Source: Longimicrobiales bacterium (GTDB lineage: Bacteria; Gemmatimonadota; Gemmatimonadetes; Longimicrobiales; RSA9). From it: a stretch of 64,000 nucleotides of DNA. The position numbers were made by a program, and so were the translations under genes. The notes under the pieces are model-generated. The model was not told where the DNA came from, did not search any database, and was given only the letters and a program-made list of their open reading frames with translations. Position 1 is the stretch's first letter; the number at the start of each line of letters is the position of its first letter. Shown here piece after piece: positions 18,836-27,761 of this stretch. The stretch is from the NCBI GenBank assembly GCA_035461765.1, contig DATHUY010000077.1:62001-126000 (forward strand), given 5' to 3'.

Positions 18836-19674
18836 TGCGCATTCTCGTGACGGGTGCAGGCGGCCTGCTGGGACGCGATGTCGTGCGTCAGCTGGGGCAG
18901 CGCGGTCATGAAGCGATTGCGTGCGACCGCCGCATGCTCGACATCACGGATGCTGCGCGGGCGGGCGAGGTCGTACTTCGCTCTGCACCCGACGCCGTGC
19001 TGCATTGTGCAGCATTCACGAACGTGGATGCCGCGGAGTCGTCACCGGACGATGCCTTCCGGGTGAACGTCGATGGTACGGAGAACATTGCGCGCGCTGC
19101 CGCCGCGGCGGGTGCGCGGTTCATGTACGTGTCGACGGACTACGTGTTCGATGGTGAATCGGCGCAGCCCTACAGGCCGGACGCCGCGCGGAATCCGTTG
19201 AGCGTGTACGGCCGGTCGAAGCTGGGTGGGGAGGACGCAGCGCGCCTGGCAGGTGACTGGATCGTTGCACGTGTCAGCTGGGTGTATGGTCGTGGCGGAT
19301 CGAATTTCGGATCGCGTGCGCTCGATCGTGCCCGCGCAGGCGAGACGCTGCGCGCGTTCACGGATCTGCTCTCCGTGCCCACCTGGGTGTCCGATGCGGC
19401 GGCGACGCTGCTGACACTGTTCGAGCGCTCGGCGCCGTCCGGCGTGTATCACGCGAACAACGCCGGTGGCGCCACCTGGTACGATTTCGCGCTCGCCGCG
19501 CTCGCCGCGGCTGGCGTCGAAGCGACCGTGGAGCCGACGAGCATCGCGGATGCAAATCTGCCGGCGACGCGGCCGCGTTACTCCGTAATGGATGTGTCCG
19601 CCACGGCGGCGCTGGTGGGGCCGGTGAGGACCTGGTCGGATGCACTTACGGCGGCAGTAGCGGGAGGACTGTGA
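18835..19674 (+). CDS. rmlD: dTDP-4-dehydrorhamnose reductase
   Basis: 279 aa, of normal length. It catalyses the last step of dTDP-L-rhamnose synthesis, the NAD(P)H-dependent reduction of dTDP-4-dehydrorhamnose. Visible are the Rossmann motif GAGGLLG (7-13), STDYVFDG (100-107) and the catalytic YGRSK (Tyr125, Lys129). GTG 18835 overlaps the preceding stop by one base. RmlA, RmlB and RmlC are not in the window, so the earlier steps must be encoded elsewhere. Its presence suggests rhamnose in the exported glycan. Confidence 0.9.
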   Translation: MRILVTGAGGLLGRDVVRQLGQRGHEAIACDRRMLDITDAARAGEVVLRSAPDAVLHCAAFTNVDAAESSPDDAFRVNVDGTENIARAAAAAGARFMYVSTDYVFDGESAQPYRPDAARNPLSVYGRSKLGGEDAARLAGDWIVARVSWVYGRGGSNFGSRALDRARAGETLRAFTDLLSVPTWVSDAAATLLTLFERSAPSGVYHANNAGGATWYDFALAALAAAGVEATVEPTSIADANLPATRPRYSVMDVSATAALVGPVRTWSDALTAAVAGGL

Positions 19675-19724
19675 CATGAATGCAGCGCCCCGCCACAGAA
19701 CGCGACTGCTGCGCGAGGAGCGGA

Positions 19725-20909
19725 ATGCAGACTGAGCTGATGCCTGCGCCGGTGCACGCAGACGAGCGCGATCCGGACGTGTCGATCATCGTGCCGTGTC
19801 GCAACGAGGCGGCCACGATCGGTGCGGTGGTGAGCGCTGCGCTCGCTGCGCTGCAGCGCTGCGGGTACGCAGGCGAGGTCGTGGTGTGCGACAATGCATC
19901 GACGGACGGCTCGGCGGAGGCTGCCGCGCGCGCGGGCGCGCGTGTCGTGCATCAGTCGATACGCGGCTACGGCGCGGCTTGCCTGCGCGGCATGGAGGAA
20001 GCGCGCGGCGATCTTCTGGTGATCGCCGATGGCGATGGGACGTACGATCTGGATGTGCTGCACCGCTTCGTGGAGCCGCTGCGTGCCGGTTACGAGATGG
20101 TGCTGGGCACCCGCCGCAACGGCGAGATCGAGCGCGGCGCCATGCGTCGCGTCCATCGCCACGTGCTGGAGCCCGTGCAGACGTACCTCTCACGACGATT
20201 TCTCCATTTCCATGTATCTGACGTGCGCTGCGGCCTGCGCTCGATCACGCGTGACGCGCGTGCCCGCCTCGCGCTCGGCGCGACCGGGATGGAGTTTGCC
20301 AGTGAGATGCTGATCGAGGCGGCGCGGGCCGAGCTCCGTGCGGTCGAGGTGCCCGTGCGGTTCCAGCCGCGTCCCGAGGGCGTGCAGCGGCGCAGTGTCG
20401 GTGATGGCTGGCGGGTGGCGCGCCAGTCGCTCCTGCTCAGCCCCACGCAGCTGTTTCTGGTCCCCGGCCTCCTGTTGCTGCTGGCCGGCCTCGTCCTGGA
20501 GCTGGTGCTTCTCCCGGGGCCGGTACGCATCGCGGGTCAGAACATCGACTTCCACTTCATGTTCGTCGGCGGAGCGCTCGTGCTTCTCGGGCTTCAGCTG
20601 GTACTGCTCGGGATTTATTCGAAGACGTACGCACTCGTGCACGACGCGGGTCCCGCCGATCCCTGGATCCGACGATTCCACCTGCATTACACACTGGAGC
20701 GCGGTGTCGCGCTCGGCGCACTCCTGTTCGCGGCCGGGTTCTGCATCGACCTGTACATACTCGCCGACTGGATCGCCGATGGGCGCGGTATCCTGTTCGC
20801 CGTGCGACCCGCCGTGCTGGCGCTCACGTTCATGCTCCTGGGGGCGGAGATCCTGTTCGCGTCATTCTTCCTGAGTGTGCTCCGCGGACCGGGGTTCGGG
20901 AGGATCTGA
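19725..20909 (+). CDS. GT2 glycosyltransferase with C-terminal membrane domain
   Basis: 394 aa. The N-terminal GT-A domain (about 15-235) has VSIIVPCRNEAATIGAVVSA, CDNASTDGS and IADGDGTYDLD. About four hydrophobic helices follow (about 245-390). This plan is common in polyprenyl-phosphate glycosyltransferases that act at the inner face of the membrane. ATG 19725 was chosen because GAGGAG lies just upstream; ATG 19680 would add 15 residues without a ribosome site. It sits 50 bases after rmlD and directly abuts the next GT gene. Donor and acceptor are unknown. Confidence 0.87.
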   Translation: MQTELMPAPVHADERDPDVSIIVPCRNEAATIGAVVSAALAALQRCGYAGEVVVCDNASTDGSAEAAARAGARVVHQSIRGYGAACLRGMEEARGDLLVIADGDGTYDLDVLHRFVEPLRAGYEMVLGTRRNGEIERGAMRRVHRHVLEPVQTYLSRRFLHFHVSDVRCGLRSITRDARARLALGATGMEFASEMLIEAARAELRAVEVPVRFQPRPEGVQRRSVGDGWRVARQSLLLSPTQLFLVPGLLLLLAGLVLELVLLPGPVRIAGQNIDFHFMFVGGALVLLGLQLVLLGIYSKTYALVHDAGPADPWIRRFHLHYTLERGVALGALLFAAGFCIDLYILADWIADGRGILFAVRPAVLALTFMLLGAEILFASFFLSVLRGPGFGRI

Positions 20910-21791
20910 ATGGCGCGCTCCGGCATCTCTGTCGTGATCCCGACGCTGAACGGAGGCGACGCTTTCGGCTACCTGTGCCGGCACCTCGAGCAGGTGCGGT
21001 GCCGCATGGACGTGGAGGTACTCGTCATCGATTCGGGCTCCACCGATGACACCGTGGCGCACGCCGTGACCGCCGGACTGCGGGTTCACGCGATACCGCG
21101 CGATGCGTTCGGCCATGGCCGGACTCGCAACCTGGGCGTGCAGCTTACGAGCGGCGACATCATCTGCTTTCTCACCCAGGACGTGCTGCCGTGTACGCCG
21201 GACTGGACCGAGCAGTTTGCAGACTCCCTGTCCGATCCTCAGGTAGCGGGGGTCTACGGCCGCCAGGTGCCGCGTGATGCGACGTCGATGGAGATGTTCT
21301 TCGTGGCGCTGAACTACCCGGCCGGGGAGTTGCGCTTCGTGCCGCAGACCGGCGGCCATCACCCCCGACCGGGCCGGGTGTTGTTCTCCAATGCATTCAG
21401 CGCCGTGCGCCGCGATGCGGTGGAGGCGATCCCGTTCGATGCAGCGGCGCGGTTCAGCGAGGATCAGCTCTGGGCGCACCAGGTTCTTGCTGCCGGCTAT
21501 TCCATCGTATACCAGCCCGTGGCGGAGGCGCTGCATGCGCACCGCTATTCGCTGGCGGGGCTCTATTCCCGCAGCTTCGAGGTAGGCCTCGCCCTCGGCG
21601 GCTCCGGCATCGACAGTGGCGCCAGCCTCCGCGAGTCCGCCCGCTTCCTGTGGTCGGAGATCTCATACTTCATCAGGCAGGGGCACGTACACAGGCTGCC
21701 GCAGCTGCTGCCCTATGAGCTGCTGCGCTGGGCTGGATTTCAGGCCGGTCGCCTGAGCGCCCGGACTCAGGCCGGCGCGACCGTGTCATGA
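20910..21791 (+). CDS. GT2 glycosyltransferase, rhamnosyltransferase-like
   Basis: 293 aa. GT-A domain with ISVVIPTLNGGDAFGYL, IDSGSTDDT, then FGHGRTRNLGVQLTSGDIIC, a pattern often seen in rhamnosyltransferases, and FLTQDVLP as the metal site. The neighbouring rmlD makes a dTDP-rhamnose donor plausible. The start codon follows the previous stop without a gap and the stop overlaps the Wzm start (ATGA). It is probably a cytoplasmic chain-assembly enzyme. Confidence 0.88.
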   Translation: MARSGISVVIPTLNGGDAFGYLCRHLEQVRCRMDVEVLVIDSGSTDDTVAHAVTAGLRVHAIPRDAFGHGRTRNLGVQLTSGDIICFLTQDVLPCTPDWTEQFADSLSDPQVAGVYGRQVPRDATSMEMFFVALNYPAGELRFVPQTGGHHPRPGRVLFSNAFSAVRRDAVEAIPFDAAARFSEDQLWAHQVLAAGYSIVYQPVAEALHAHRYSLAGLYSRSFEVGLALGGSGIDSGASLRESARFLWSEISYFIRQGHVHRLPQLLPYELLRWAGFQAGRLSARTQAGATVS

Positions 21792-22633
21792 AGACGACCC
21801 CCGCCGCTCCGGCAGTCCGCATCGTGCCCGCCGTTCGGTGGCCCTGGCCGACGACTACCGACGTACGCGAGCTCTGGCAGTATCGCGCTCTCCTGTGGCA
21901 GCTGGTGCGGCGTGACATCCGGGTCCGCTATGCGCAGACACTTCTTGGCGCCGCGTGGGCTGTGCTTCAGCCCGTCGTGTCGATGGCAATCTTCACCGTC
22001 ATTTTCGGGTACCTGGCCCGAGTCCCATCCGGAGACGTGCCATACGCGCTTATGGCGCTCGCAGGCCTGGTCCCGTGGACGTATTTCGCAACCGTTGTCG
22101 CAGCTTCGAGCGACAGCCTGCTCACGAACCGGGAGCTGGTCACGAAAATCTACTTCCCGCGGCTTATCATACCGGTCGCACCCATACTCGCCGGACTCGT
22201 CGACCTCGGCATTGGCCTGCTCGTTCTGCTCGGTGCCGTGCTGTTCTGGTATCCGATGGGAATCGGTGTGGAGCTCTTCCTGCTGCCACTACCGCTCATC
22301 GTCATGGTGATCGGCGCTACGGCGATCGGCGTATGGGCGACAGCCCTGAATATCCAGTACCGCGATGTACGATATGTAATACCGTTTGTCCTCCAGACCG
22401 GTCTCTTTCTCTCGCCTGTCATCTATCCGCTGGACATCGTGCCGGACGGCTTCCACACCGTCGCCGCGCTCAACCCGATGACGGGTGTAATCGAAACCCT
22501 GCGCGCGATTCTGCTGGGCGGCACCATACCGTGGTCGGTGCTTGGAGTGTCGACCGCAGCGGCCGTCCTCCTGTTCGTGACCGGCACCGCATATTTCCGC
22601 CGTGCCGAGCAGCTCTTCGCTGACGTGGCCTGA
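21788..22633 (+). CDS. wzm: ABC-2 type polysaccharide exporter, permease subunit
   Basis: 281 aa with about six membrane helices. The opening LLWQLVRRDIRVRYAQTLLG and the LQPVVSMAIFTVIFGYLARV segment are typical of the Wzm/TagG permease family, which exports lipid-linked O-antigen or teichoic-acid-like polymers across the inner membrane. It is paired with the ATPase encoded 8 bases downstream. The start overlaps the preceding GT gene. Together they show that the glycan built here is finished in the cytoplasm before export, unlike Wzx/Wzy systems. Confidence 0.92.
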   Translation: MKTTPAAPAVRIVPAVRWPWPTTTDVRELWQYRALLWQLVRRDIRVRYAQTLLGAAWAVLQPVVSMAIFTVIFGYLARVPSGDVPYALMALAGLVPWTYFATVVAASSDSLLTNRELVTKIYFPRLIIPVAPILAGLVDLGIGLLVLLGAVLFWYPMGIGVELFLLPLPLIVMVIGATAIGVWATALNIQYRDVRYVIPFVLQTGLFLSPVIYPLDIVPDGFHTVAALNPMTGVIETLRAILLGGTIPWSVLGVSTAAAVLLFVTGTAYFRRAEQLFADVA

Positions 22634-22640
22634 CGAGATC

Positions 22641-23936
22641 ATGTCTATCGCGATTTCGGCCCACGAACTTTCGAAGCGCTACCAGCTCGGCACAACGGCT
22701 GCGCCGTACGACACTCTGCGTGAAGCCATTGTCCGGGGCGCGCGTTCGGCACTCCGCTCATCCCGTACGGGTGGCGGAGCGGCGGACCGTACGTTCTGGG
22801 CGCTTCAGGACGTGTCCTTTGATGTCCGGAACGGCCAGGTTCTCGGCATCATCGGACTCAATGGCGCAGGGAAGAGCACCCTCCTGAAGATCCTGTCCCG
22901 CATCACGCGCCCCACAACGGGATATGCCGACGTGCACGGCCGCGTCGGCTCGCTCCTGGAGGTGGGTACGGGCTTTCATCCGGAGCTGACCGGCCGCGAG
23001 AACATCTACCTGAACGGCTCCATCCTGGGCATGGACCGCCGCTACATCGATCGTCGCCTGGACGAGATCGTGGCGTTTGCCGAGCTGGATCGGTTCCTAG
23101 ACACGCCGGTCAAGCGCTATTCGAGCGGGATGTACATGCGTCTGGCGTTTGCCGTCGCTGCGCACATCGAGCCGGAGATACTCATTATCGATGAGGTCCT
23201 GTCCGTCGGCGATGCCGCGTTCCAGCGCAAGTGCCTCGACCGCATGGATGCAGTCGCGGGCGAAGGCCGCACGGTACTTTTCGTGAGCCACAATCTCACC
23301 GCAGTGCAGAAGCTGTGCACCCGCGCCCTGTGGCTGGATCATGGGCGGCTCGTAGCTGACGGCACGGTGCAGGACGTGGTGTCGCGCTATCTCGGCCGCG
23401 TGACTGCGCACTACGATTCGCGCCGCTGGCCCGATCGCGCCACCGCACCGGGCTCCGACACAGTGCGGCTGCATTCCGCGGTCGTGCGCCCGGCACACGG
23501 CGCGGCGGGTGACCTGCTCGACGTACATACGCCCCTGAGTCTGCAGTTCGAGTACTGGAACATGCAGCCGGGTGCGAGGCTGAACCTGAGTGTGGTCGTC
23601 TATAATGAGGAGGGCACACCGCTGTTCAACACGTTCCCCACGCGCACGGATGAATGGCACGGTGCCCCGTTCCCGCCCGGACTCTTTCGCAGTGAATGCG
23701 TGATCCCGGGCGGACTGCTCAACAACGGCATGCATCGCGTGCAGCTGTACGTGGTTCGTGATCAGGGCGTCGTGCTGTCGCGCCACGATGATCTGCTCGT
23801 GTTCGAAGTCCTTGACATGCCGGATGACCGGGGATCGTGGTTCGGCAAGTGGACGGGCGCGGTGCGCCCGCGCCTCCAGTGGCAGACGGAGCTGCTGCTC
23901 GAAGACGCTGCACGCGCGGAGGGCGGGCGTGGCTGA
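22641..23936 (+). CDS. wzt: ABC-2 type polysaccharide exporter, ATPase subunit with C-terminal glycan-binding-like domain
   Basis: 431 aa. The ATPase domain has Walker A GLNGAGKS (72-79), the signature YSSGMYMRLAFA (about 155-166) and Walker B ILIIDEVLSVGD. An extension from about residue 260 to the end has the beta-sandwich pattern of the Wzt C-terminal domain (VHTPLSLQFEYWNM, LFNTFPTR), which in characterised systems recognises the modified end of the polymer. ATG 22641 is chosen because the ATPase fold begins there; an in-frame upstream ATG (22602) lies inside wzm. It overlaps the methyltransferase gene by 8 bases. Confidence 0.92.
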   Translation: MSIAISAHELSKRYQLGTTAAPYDTLREAIVRGARSALRSSRTGGGAADRTFWALQDVSFDVRNGQVLGIIGLNGAGKSTLLKILSRITRPTTGYADVHGRVGSLLEVGTGFHPELTGRENIYLNGSILGMDRRYIDRRLDEIVAFAELDRFLDTPVKRYSSGMYMRLAFAVAAHIEPEILIIDEVLSVGDAAFQRKCLDRMDAVAGEGRTVLFVSHNLTAVQKLCTRALWLDHGRLVADGTVQDVVSRYLGRVTAHYDSRRWPDRATAPGSDTVRLHSAVVRPAHGAAGDLLDVHTPLSLQFEYWNMQPGARLNLSVVVYNEEGTPLFNTFPTRTDEWHGAPFPPGLFRSECVIPGGLLNNGMHRVQLYVVRDQGVVLSRHDDLLVFEVLDMPDDRGSWFGKWTGAVRPRLQWQTELLLEDAARAEGGRG

Positions 23937-24690
23937 TTCACAGATCGAGCGCCCGCTGGTGGCTGCGCCCCTGTCAGTCACGCCGGCAGCAGGACCATCA
24001 CCGCTGCGGCACGCAGCCGCCGTGCTGCGCGCTGAGCTGCGCCACACGCTCCGCGGCGTGGGTGCCGCCCGCAGGCTGGCACGCGCCACCCGCGGTCTCG
24101 CCGATCCGCTCGTGAAGGTTCATCTCGGTTGCGGCGATGATGTCCGCAGCGGATGGCTGAACGTCGACATGAGCGCGGGTCACGCCGCGCGCGAACGTGC
24201 AGACGCGGCGGGCCCGGGCACTGCCCTCGTTCTGCACGATCTGCGGCGCGGCCTCGAGCTGCCGGCGCGCAGCTGCTCGCTCATCTATTCCTCGCATCTC
24301 CTGGAGCACCTGGAGTTTCCACAGGCCCTGCGGCTGCTTCGTGACTGTCGCCGAGCACTCGCACCGGGCGGCGTGTTCCGGGCGGCACTGCCTGACTTCC
24401 GGCGCATCGCGACCGCCTATGTCGAGAACGATGCATGCTTCTTCGATCTCATCGACATCAGTGAGGCGTTCCCGCACAACACGCCCGGAACGTACGCCCT
24501 CGTCGATTACGTCAACTACGCGGCATACCAGTCGGGCGAGCACCGCATGCTCTACGACGCGGACAAGTTGATACGGGCGCTGCTGGCGGCGGGCTTCAGC
24601 GATGTCCGTGAATGCGGCTACGATGAAGCTCTCGACCCCGGTTCCGAAGTGCGACGCCGTTACTCCTTCTATGTGGAGGGTACGGCATGA
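23929..24690 (+). CDS. SAM-dependent methyltransferase
   Basis: 253 aa. The class I SAM-binding motif is VHLGCGDDVRSGWLNVD (about 64-80). YSSHLLEHLEFPQALRLLRD and the ALAPGGVFRAALPDF strand are typical of sugar or small-molecule methyltransferases of this type. GTG 23929 was chosen because GGAGG lies 6 bases upstream; it overlaps the wzt end by 8 bases, and the stop overlaps the aminotransferase start. Its place behind a Wzt with a C-terminal domain suggests it may cap or decorate the chain (inference). Confidence 0.85.
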   Translation: MADSQIERPLVAAPLSVTPAAGPSPLRHAAAVLRAELRHTLRGVGAARRLARATRGLADPLVKVHLGCGDDVRSGWLNVDMSAGHAARERADAAGPGTALVLHDLRRGLELPARSCSLIYSSHLLEHLEFPQALRLLRDCRRALAPGGVFRAALPDFRRIATAYVENDACFFDLIDISEAFPHNTPGTYALVDYVNYAAYQSGEHRMLYDADKLIRALLAAGFSDVRECGYDEALDPGSEVRRRYSFYVEGTA

Positions 24691-25916
24691 TCACGGGTAC
24701 GCGTGAGCTGGCCGTGCTCGGCGGCGAGCGCGCCTTCGCCGAACCGCTGCACGTGGGCGCGCCGAGTACGGGCAACCGGGAGCGGCTGCTCGAACGCATC
24801 AACGGTGCGCTGGATCGGCGCTGGCTCACGAACGATGGCCCGCTGGTACGCGAGCTCGAACAGCGCATCGAGTCGCTGCTCGGAGTGCGTCACTGCATCG
24901 CCATGTGCAACGGAACCGTCGCACTGGAAATAGGCATTCGCGCGCTCGGCCTCGAAGGGGAGGTCATCGTTCCGTCCATGACGTTCGTTGCGACGGCACA
25001 CTCGCTCCAGTGGCAGCGGATCACACCGGTTTTCGCCGACATTGACCCGGAGACCCACAACATAGCCGTCGACCGCATCGAGGAGCTGATCACCCCGCGC
25101 ACCACCGGAATCATCGGCGTGCACCTGTGGGGCCGGCCCTGCGCTGTCGATGAGCTCGCGGACCTCGCCCGGCGGCACGACCTGCGTGTGATGTATGACG
25201 CCGCGCACGCGTTCGCCGTCACGCTCGGCGGTCGCGCCATTGGCAGTTTCGGTGACCTCGAGGTGTTCAGCTTCCACGCAACCAAGTTCTTCAACACATT
25301 CGAGGGCGGCGCCATCACGACGAATGATGACGACCTGGCCGGACGGCTTCGCCTGATGCGGAATTTCGGATTCGCCGGCTATGATCACGTCGTATACGTC
25401 GGCACCAATGGCAAGATGAACGAGATCTCGGCGGCAATGGGGCTGACCCTGCTCGACGATCTCGACGACCTGATCGAACACAACCAGTCCAACCATCGCC
25501 TCTACCGGGAATGCCTCGCCGACGTGCCAGGGCTCGTTGTTCATGGTTTCGATGAGGCCGAGCGACAGAATTATCAGTACGTCGTCGTCGACGTGTCGGC
25601 AGGGACTGCCGGACTGACGCGTGACCAGCTGCTCGAGGTGCTGTGGCGCGAGAACGTGCATGCGCGCCGATACTTCTACCCGGGCTGCCACCGCATGGAG
25701 CCGTACCGATCGCTGGATCCGGACGCCGGCGCCGGTCTGCCGAATACGGAAGCGCTCCTCGAGCGGTTGCTCATGCTGCCGTCGGGCGGTGCTGTCGGGC
25801 TGCAGGAGATTCATATCATCTGCGGTATTCTCGCGGATGCGGTACGGCGTGCGGGCGAAGTCCGTGCGTGCCTGGGCGGTATGCGAGTTCCCGGCTACTA
25901 CCAGGGCGACGTCTGA
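24687..25916 (+). CDS. DegT/DnrJ/EryC1/StrS-family PLP-dependent sugar aminotransferase
   Basis: 409 aa, of family length. The PLP lysine is in SFHATKFFN (K200), the cofactor-binding Asp in YDAAHAFAV (D171), and the substrate loop in CNGTVALEIGIRALGL. These enzymes transfer an amino group from glutamate to a keto-sugar nucleotide, giving amino-deoxy sugars for surface glycans. It overlaps the methyltransferase (ATGA) and the following glycosyltransferase by one base. It implies an amino sugar in the product; the exact sugar cannot be told. Confidence 0.9.
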   Translation: MITGTRELAVLGGERAFAEPLHVGAPSTGNRERLLERINGALDRRWLTNDGPLVRELEQRIESLLGVRHCIAMCNGTVALEIGIRALGLEGEVIVPSMTFVATAHSLQWQRITPVFADIDPETHNIAVDRIEELITPRTTGIIGVHLWGRPCAVDELADLARRHDLRVMYDAAHAFAVTLGGRAIGSFGDLEVFSFHATKFFNTFEGGAITTNDDDLAGRLRLMRNFGFAGYDHVVYVGTNGKMNEISAAMGLTLLDDLDDLIEHNQSNHRLYRECLADVPGLVVHGFDEAERQNYQYVVVDVSAGTAGLTRDQLLEVLWRENVHARRYFYPGCHRMEPYRSLDPDAGAGLPNTEALLERLLMLPSGGAVGLQEIHIICGILADAVRRAGEVRACLGGMRVPGYYQGDV

Positions 25917-26782
25917 TGCTGCGCAGCCACCTGCATCGATTCCTCAGCCGCTGGGTCGTGCCGATCACGGGACGGCGCTCGCGCACGCTGACGCGCCAGG
26001 TCGACGAGCTGCTCGATCAGACGCGGGACCTGCTCAGGCGTGAAGAGCTGGACGCGTTCAAGTCGAGTCTCGAAGTGCCCGATTCGCTGATCGCCGAGTT
26101 CGAGACCTGGAAGGCCGCCACGCCTGTGCCCGCGGAGCCTCTCGTCAGCATCTGCATTCCGACGTACAACCGAGCCGGACTGCTCACTACACGTGCGATC
26201 CCTTCGGTGCTGGCCCAGACGTACCGCAACGTCGAGCTCATCGTCGTCGGTGATGCATGCACCGATGACACGGAGGAGAAGGTCGCAGCCTTCGGCGACC
26301 CGCGCGTCCGCTTCGTCAACCTAGAGGAGCGCGGCCGGTATCCGCAGGACCCGGAGCTGCGGTGGATGGTCGCGGGCACCGCCCCACTCAATCATGCACT
26401 GCGCATGGCGAGCGGCGATTACGTCACGCATCTGGATGATGATGACGAGTATCTGCCGCACCGCATCGAGATGCTGGTTGAGTTCGCCATTACCACTGGC
26501 TGTGACTTCGTGTGGCATCCGTTCTGGCAGGAAGTGGAACCCGGTTACTGGCTCGTGAACGAGGCGAGCCGTTTCGCGCACGGTTGTGTGACGACGTCGT
26601 CCGTGTTCTACCGTTCGTGGCTGAAGCGGATCGAGTGGGACATCAACGCGTGGCGGCTGCGCGAGCCCGGTGACTGGAATCGCATGCGCAAGATCCGTTA
26701 CCTCGGCGCCGATGCCCGTCGTCTGCCGGAGCCTCTGCTTCGGCATTACCGTGAGCGCAATGATGCGAGCCGTGGCGAGTGA
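25916..26782 (+). CDS. GT2 glycosyltransferase
   Basis: 288 aa. A basic, helical N-terminal stretch of about 75 residues (containing TRQVDELLDQTRDLLRREEL) precedes the GT-A domain, which starts VSICIPTYNRAGLLTTRAIP and has VGDACTDDTEEK and the metal site THLDDDDEYLP. The N-terminal helix could be an oligomerisation or membrane-contact element. ATG 25916 overlaps the previous stop. The acceptor is unknown. Confidence 0.87.
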   Translation: MLRSHLHRFLSRWVVPITGRRSRTLTRQVDELLDQTRDLLRREELDAFKSSLEVPDSLIAEFETWKAATPVPAEPLVSICIPTYNRAGLLTTRAIPSVLAQTYRNVELIVVGDACTDDTEEKVAAFGDPRVRFVNLEERGRYPQDPELRWMVAGTAPLNHALRMASGDYVTHLDDDDEYLPHRIEMLVEFAITTGCDFVWHPFWQEVEPGYWLVNEASRFAHGCVTTSSVFYRSWLKRIEWDINAWRLREPGDWNRMRKIRYLGADARRLPEPLLRHYRERNDASRGE

Positions 26783-27761
26783 CTCCGCGGCGGCGCGGCC
26801 GCAGGTGAGTGTGATCATCCCGACCTGGAATGGTCGCGAACTGCTCGAGGTCTGTCTCTGCTCGCTCAGGCAGCAGACGTTCCGCGATTTCGAGATCATC
26901 GTCGTGGACAACGGTTCCGCGGATGACACCATTCCCTGGCTGGCAGCGGAGCACGAGTCGGTGCGGGTGGTGGCGTTCGGCGAGAACCGTGGCTTCGCGG
27001 CAGCGGCCAACGGGGGTATCCGAGCAGCCCGCGGCAGCACCATTGTCCTGCTCAACAACGATACCGAAGCACATCCCGGCTGGCTGGCGGCGCTCGTTCG
27101 TGCCGTGGAGGAGCATCCGGAGGCGGGTTTCTTCGCCTCGCGCGTCCTCAATTTCTACGAACGCTCGCTGGTCGATTCCGCAGGTGACATGCTGGGGCCG
27201 CTCGCCTATCAGATCGGTCACGGTCAGCCGGACGGCCCGCCTTTCGATTCACCGCGGTCCGTCCTCTCCGCGTGTGCCGCGGCGGCTGCGTACCGGCGCG
27301 ACATGCTCGATGACATCGGCCTGTTCGATGAGAGCTTCGTGTCCTATCTCGAAGACGTCGATCTGGGCCTGCGTGCGCAGTACGCCGGCTACTCGTGTCT
27401 CTACGTCCCGGATGCCGTGGTTTACCACATGGTATCGGCCACCGCGCGCCGCATCGCCGATACCAAGCTGCGCTTGCTGCTGCGCAACTCGCTCCTGCTG
27501 TTCTTCCAGTACATGCCGCCGCGCACTGTCGCTCTGTGGGGCGCCGTGATGCTCGGCTGGCCGTTCGTCTACGTCATACGACGACGCCACCCCGTGCGCA
27601 TCGCCGCCCAGGCTTTGACCGGGTTCGTGCGGCATGCACCCGCCGCAATGCGCCGCCGGCGCGACGTCCGGTCCCGGGGCGCTATCACGGATACGGATCT
27701 GCGCCGCCTGCTCTCGCCGCCGTTCGGCACTGCGGCGCCGGTCGGCGGGAGGGCGTCATGA
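26760..27761 (+). CDS. GT2 glycosyltransferase, rhamnosyl/galactofuranosyl-type
   Basis: 333 aa. GT-A domain with VSVIIPTWNGRELLEVCL, VDNGSADDT, NRGFAAAANGGIRAA and LNNDTEAHPGWL as the metal site; YLEDVDLGLRAQYAGY is the catalytic-base region. The NRGFAAAxN pattern is common in WcaA/RfbN-like rhamnosyltransferases. A C-terminal hydrophobic or basic part (about 235-330) may touch the membrane. Two tandem ATGs (26760 and 26763) begin inside the end of the preceding gene (about 20 bases overlap). The stop overlaps the next start. Confidence 0.87.
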   Translation: MMRAVASDSAAARPQVSVIIPTWNGRELLEVCLCSLRQQTFRDFEIIVVDNGSADDTIPWLAAEHESVRVVAFGENRGFAAAANGGIRAARGSTIVLLNNDTEAHPGWLAALVRAVEEHPEAGFFASRVLNFYERSLVDSAGDMLGPLAYQIGHGQPDGPPFDSPRSVLSACAAAAAYRRDMLDDIGLFDESFVSYLEDVDLGLRAQYAGYSCLYVPDAVVYHMVSATARRIADTKLRLLLRNSLLLFFQYMPPRTVALWGAVMLGWPFVYVIRRRHPVRIAAQALTGFVRHAPAAMRRRRDVRSRGAITDTDLRRLLSPPFGTAAPVGGRAS

